The notes below the pieces were generated by a model. The model was not told where the DNA came from, did not search any database, and was given only the letters and a program-made list of their open reading frames with translations. The position numbers and the translations under genes are program-made. Below, one piece after another: positions 5,747 through 6,470 of a stretch of 6,470 bases of DNA. Numbering within the stretch: position 1 is the stretch's first letter; each line of letters begins with the position of its first letter. Origin of the DNA: Candidatus Omnitrophota bacterium (GTDB lineage Bacteria; Omnitrophota; Gorgyraeia; JAGLLT01); the NCBI GenBank assembly GCA_030630095.1, contig DAOVNW010000059.1, forward strand, positions 1-6,470, given 5' to 3'.

Positions 5747-6259
5747 GTACGAGTTAAAAAAGGTAAACTCTTAAAAGGCTTTACGCTTATGGAAATGATG
5801 GTGGTAATTACTATAATGTTTATCGTAATTGCCATAGCTTTACCCAACTTTTGGGGCGGCCGCGGCAGTACGGAGCTCAAGGGAGCCGCTAGAAGAATCA
5901 CCTCAACTTTGCGAATTGCTAAAGGTTACGCTGAAGCCCAGAATGATACTTATGACTTCACTGCCAAGATAGGCCCAAGCAACTTTATTGCTATGAAGAT
6001 ATATATGAATACCTGTGTAGGCTTTTTGCCTGCGAACAAAGTGGGTAAAACCGAAAAGATAACCCTGTCAGCCCCTTTTAATATAACAACCAGCTTAGAT
6101 AATAGTCCGGGCGAGTACTTCATACAATTCAGCCCTGACGGAAGCGCCTCTGACGGTGACGCTGTCATTTATGAGACTATCACTATCCAGAACACAGCTA
6201 CCGGAAAGTCTATTGTTATTACCATTTCAGAGGATACGGGCTGTATCTCTATCAAGTAG
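5735..6259 (+). CDS. GspH/FimT-like minor pseudopilin
   Basis: Minor filament subunit of 174 residues, normal for GspH/FimT. The leader MMKRVRVKKGKLLKG is cleaved at G15|F16; the N-terminus FTLMEMMVVITIMFIVIAIALP has Glu20 at mature position 5 and the Pro common in this position of the helix. ELKGAARRITSTLRIAKGYAEAQ (47-69) is the typical GspH helix (usually ...L...l..ARseAi.r). The C-terminal beta region IQFSPDGSASDGDAVIY (130-146) and IVITISEDTGCISI (160-173) follows the FxPdGs ... itIs..TGri pattern of GspH. Two cysteines, Cys94 and Cys170, could form a disulfide in the periplasm. It is the last gene of the cluster seen here; partners of the GspI/J/K type are not in the window. The start is one of two adjacent ATGs (5735/5738). 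Confidence 0.85.
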   Translation: MMKRVRVKKGKLLKGFTLMEMMVVITIMFIVIAIALPNFWGGRGSTELKGAARRITSTLRIAKGYAEAQNDTYDFTAKIGPSNFIAMKIYMNTCVGFLPANKVGKTEKITLSAPFNITTSLDNSPGEYFIQFSPDGSASDGDAVIYETITIQNTATGKSIVITISEDTGCISIK

Positions 6260-6260
6260 T

Positions 6261-6470
6261 AAGGGGTCAAGTCTTAACTTTTAACTTAAGCATTTCTACT
6301 ATTTCTTCAAAAATAGTTTATAGTTGTTATCGGAGAAAAATATGTTTTCCCGCCTTCTTCCGCGATTTAACACATGATACTAGGCATCGGGATATTCAAT
6401 TCTTAATAGTCTTTTAATGGTCTTTCTATAATTTCCTACTATACACAATGTTTAAATATCATTAAGTTAA
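6261..6470 (-). mobile_element. Degraded IS200-like/RAYT mini-element, continuing past the window
   Basis: The region after the last gene is a relic element. Its left end, AAGGGGTCAAGTC (6261-6273), resembles the GGGGTCAAG/GGGGTCAGG ends often found beside transposase_17 genes (family knowledge from memory). It is followed by a tandem TTAACTT heptamer (6274-6280, 6281-6287). A 9-base inverted repeat joins TTAACTTAA (6281-6289) to TTAAGTTAA (6462-6470) at the window edge, so the outer part of the second end should lie just beyond. Inside is a broken transposase start on the minus strand. The left end begins two bases after the stop codon of the GspH-like gene. Confidence 0.68.
6267..6418 (-). 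pseudogene. Broken, internally deleted Y1/RAYT-type transposase (transposase_17)
   Basis: Read on the minus strand from an ATT (probably a decayed ATG) at 6418, the translation is IKRLLRIEYPDA, stop, YHVLNRGRRREN, IFFSDNNYKLFL. This matches the conserved start of REP-associated/IS200-like transposases (usually RPLRIEYPGAWYHVMNRG...IF.D..D...FL). The Trp codon of AWYHV is a TAG (6380-6382). After FL (6308) one base is missing; restoring it gives EEIVEMLKLKVKT and a TGA at 6267-6269 inside the element end. The reconstructed frame is only about 50 codons, against roughly 200 or more for the family, so the HUH histidines and catalytic Tyr are gone. It cannot encode a working enzyme; it may still be a substrate for a transposase encoded elsewhere. 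The similarity was recognised by eye, but the run of matching residues is long. Confidence 0.8.

Noticed and set aside
6273..6290. Intrinsic terminator after the GspH-like gene (CTTAA...TTAAG)
   Set aside because: The stem is only 5 AT-rich pairs with an 8-base loop and no following T-run; the sequence is better explained as the end of the transposase-derived element.

Overview
The window carries a single plus-strand cluster for a type IV filament machine (type IV pilus / type II secretion superfamily), followed by a decayed transposase remnant at the right edge. In order it encodes a PilT-like retraction ATPase, a GspE/PilB assembly ATPase, a GspF/PilC inner-membrane platform protein, three tandem GspG-type (pseudo)pilins and a GspH/FimT-type minor pseudopilin. 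Gene spacing is tight (1-nt overlap, 18 nt, 85 nt, 4-nt overlap, 26 nt, 29 nt), so the genes probably form one or two transcription units. The 85-nt gap before the first pilin holds the best promoter in the window, a 17-bp-spaced -35/-10 pair with an extended -10. It would let the abundant filament subunits be made at a higher level than the motor proteins.

Layout: 1-148 is an AT-rich leader with a short direct repeat, a small hairpin and the ribosome binding site of the first gene. 149-4257 encodes the two ATPases and the platform. 4258-4342 is the internal promoter region. 4343-5705 encodes the three GspG paralogues. 5735-6259 encodes the GspH-like protein. 6261-6470 is a degraded mini-element derived from an IS200-like/REP-associated tyrosine transposase (Y1_Tnp, 'transposase_17') lying on the minus strand.

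How the parts would work together, from family knowledge: the hexameric GspE/PilB ATPase docks on the cytoplasmic face of the GspF/PilC platform and drives insertion of processed pilins into a filament. The GspG proteins are the probable main subunits and the GspH-like protein is a minor subunit. PilT would power disassembly. Prepilin peptidase, the secretin and the alignment proteins (PilM/N/O, GspL/M) are not in the window and must be encoded elsewhere.

The most informative signals are not the genes themselves. The pilin array is a patchwork of exact and near-exact duplications: 50 bp identical between the 3' ends of genes 2 and 3, 47 bp identical inside genes 1 and 2, and the gene-end/intergenic/gene-start junction present twice. 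Pilin 3 has the long leader peptide type of the GspH-like gene joined to a GspG body. That is what unequal crossing-over at the conserved FTL(I/M)EMM coding segment would produce. The transposase remnant after the last gene is too short and broken to be found by an ORF caller.

Organism: a Gram-negative-type bacterium with moderate to low GC, frequent TTG/GTG starts and AT-rich spacers. The T2SS/T4P hybrid gene content, spacer style and transposase family would suit an uncultivated lineage such as Omnitrophota or a related group. This is a guess from general impression; the sequence has no phylogenetic marker that fixes it.
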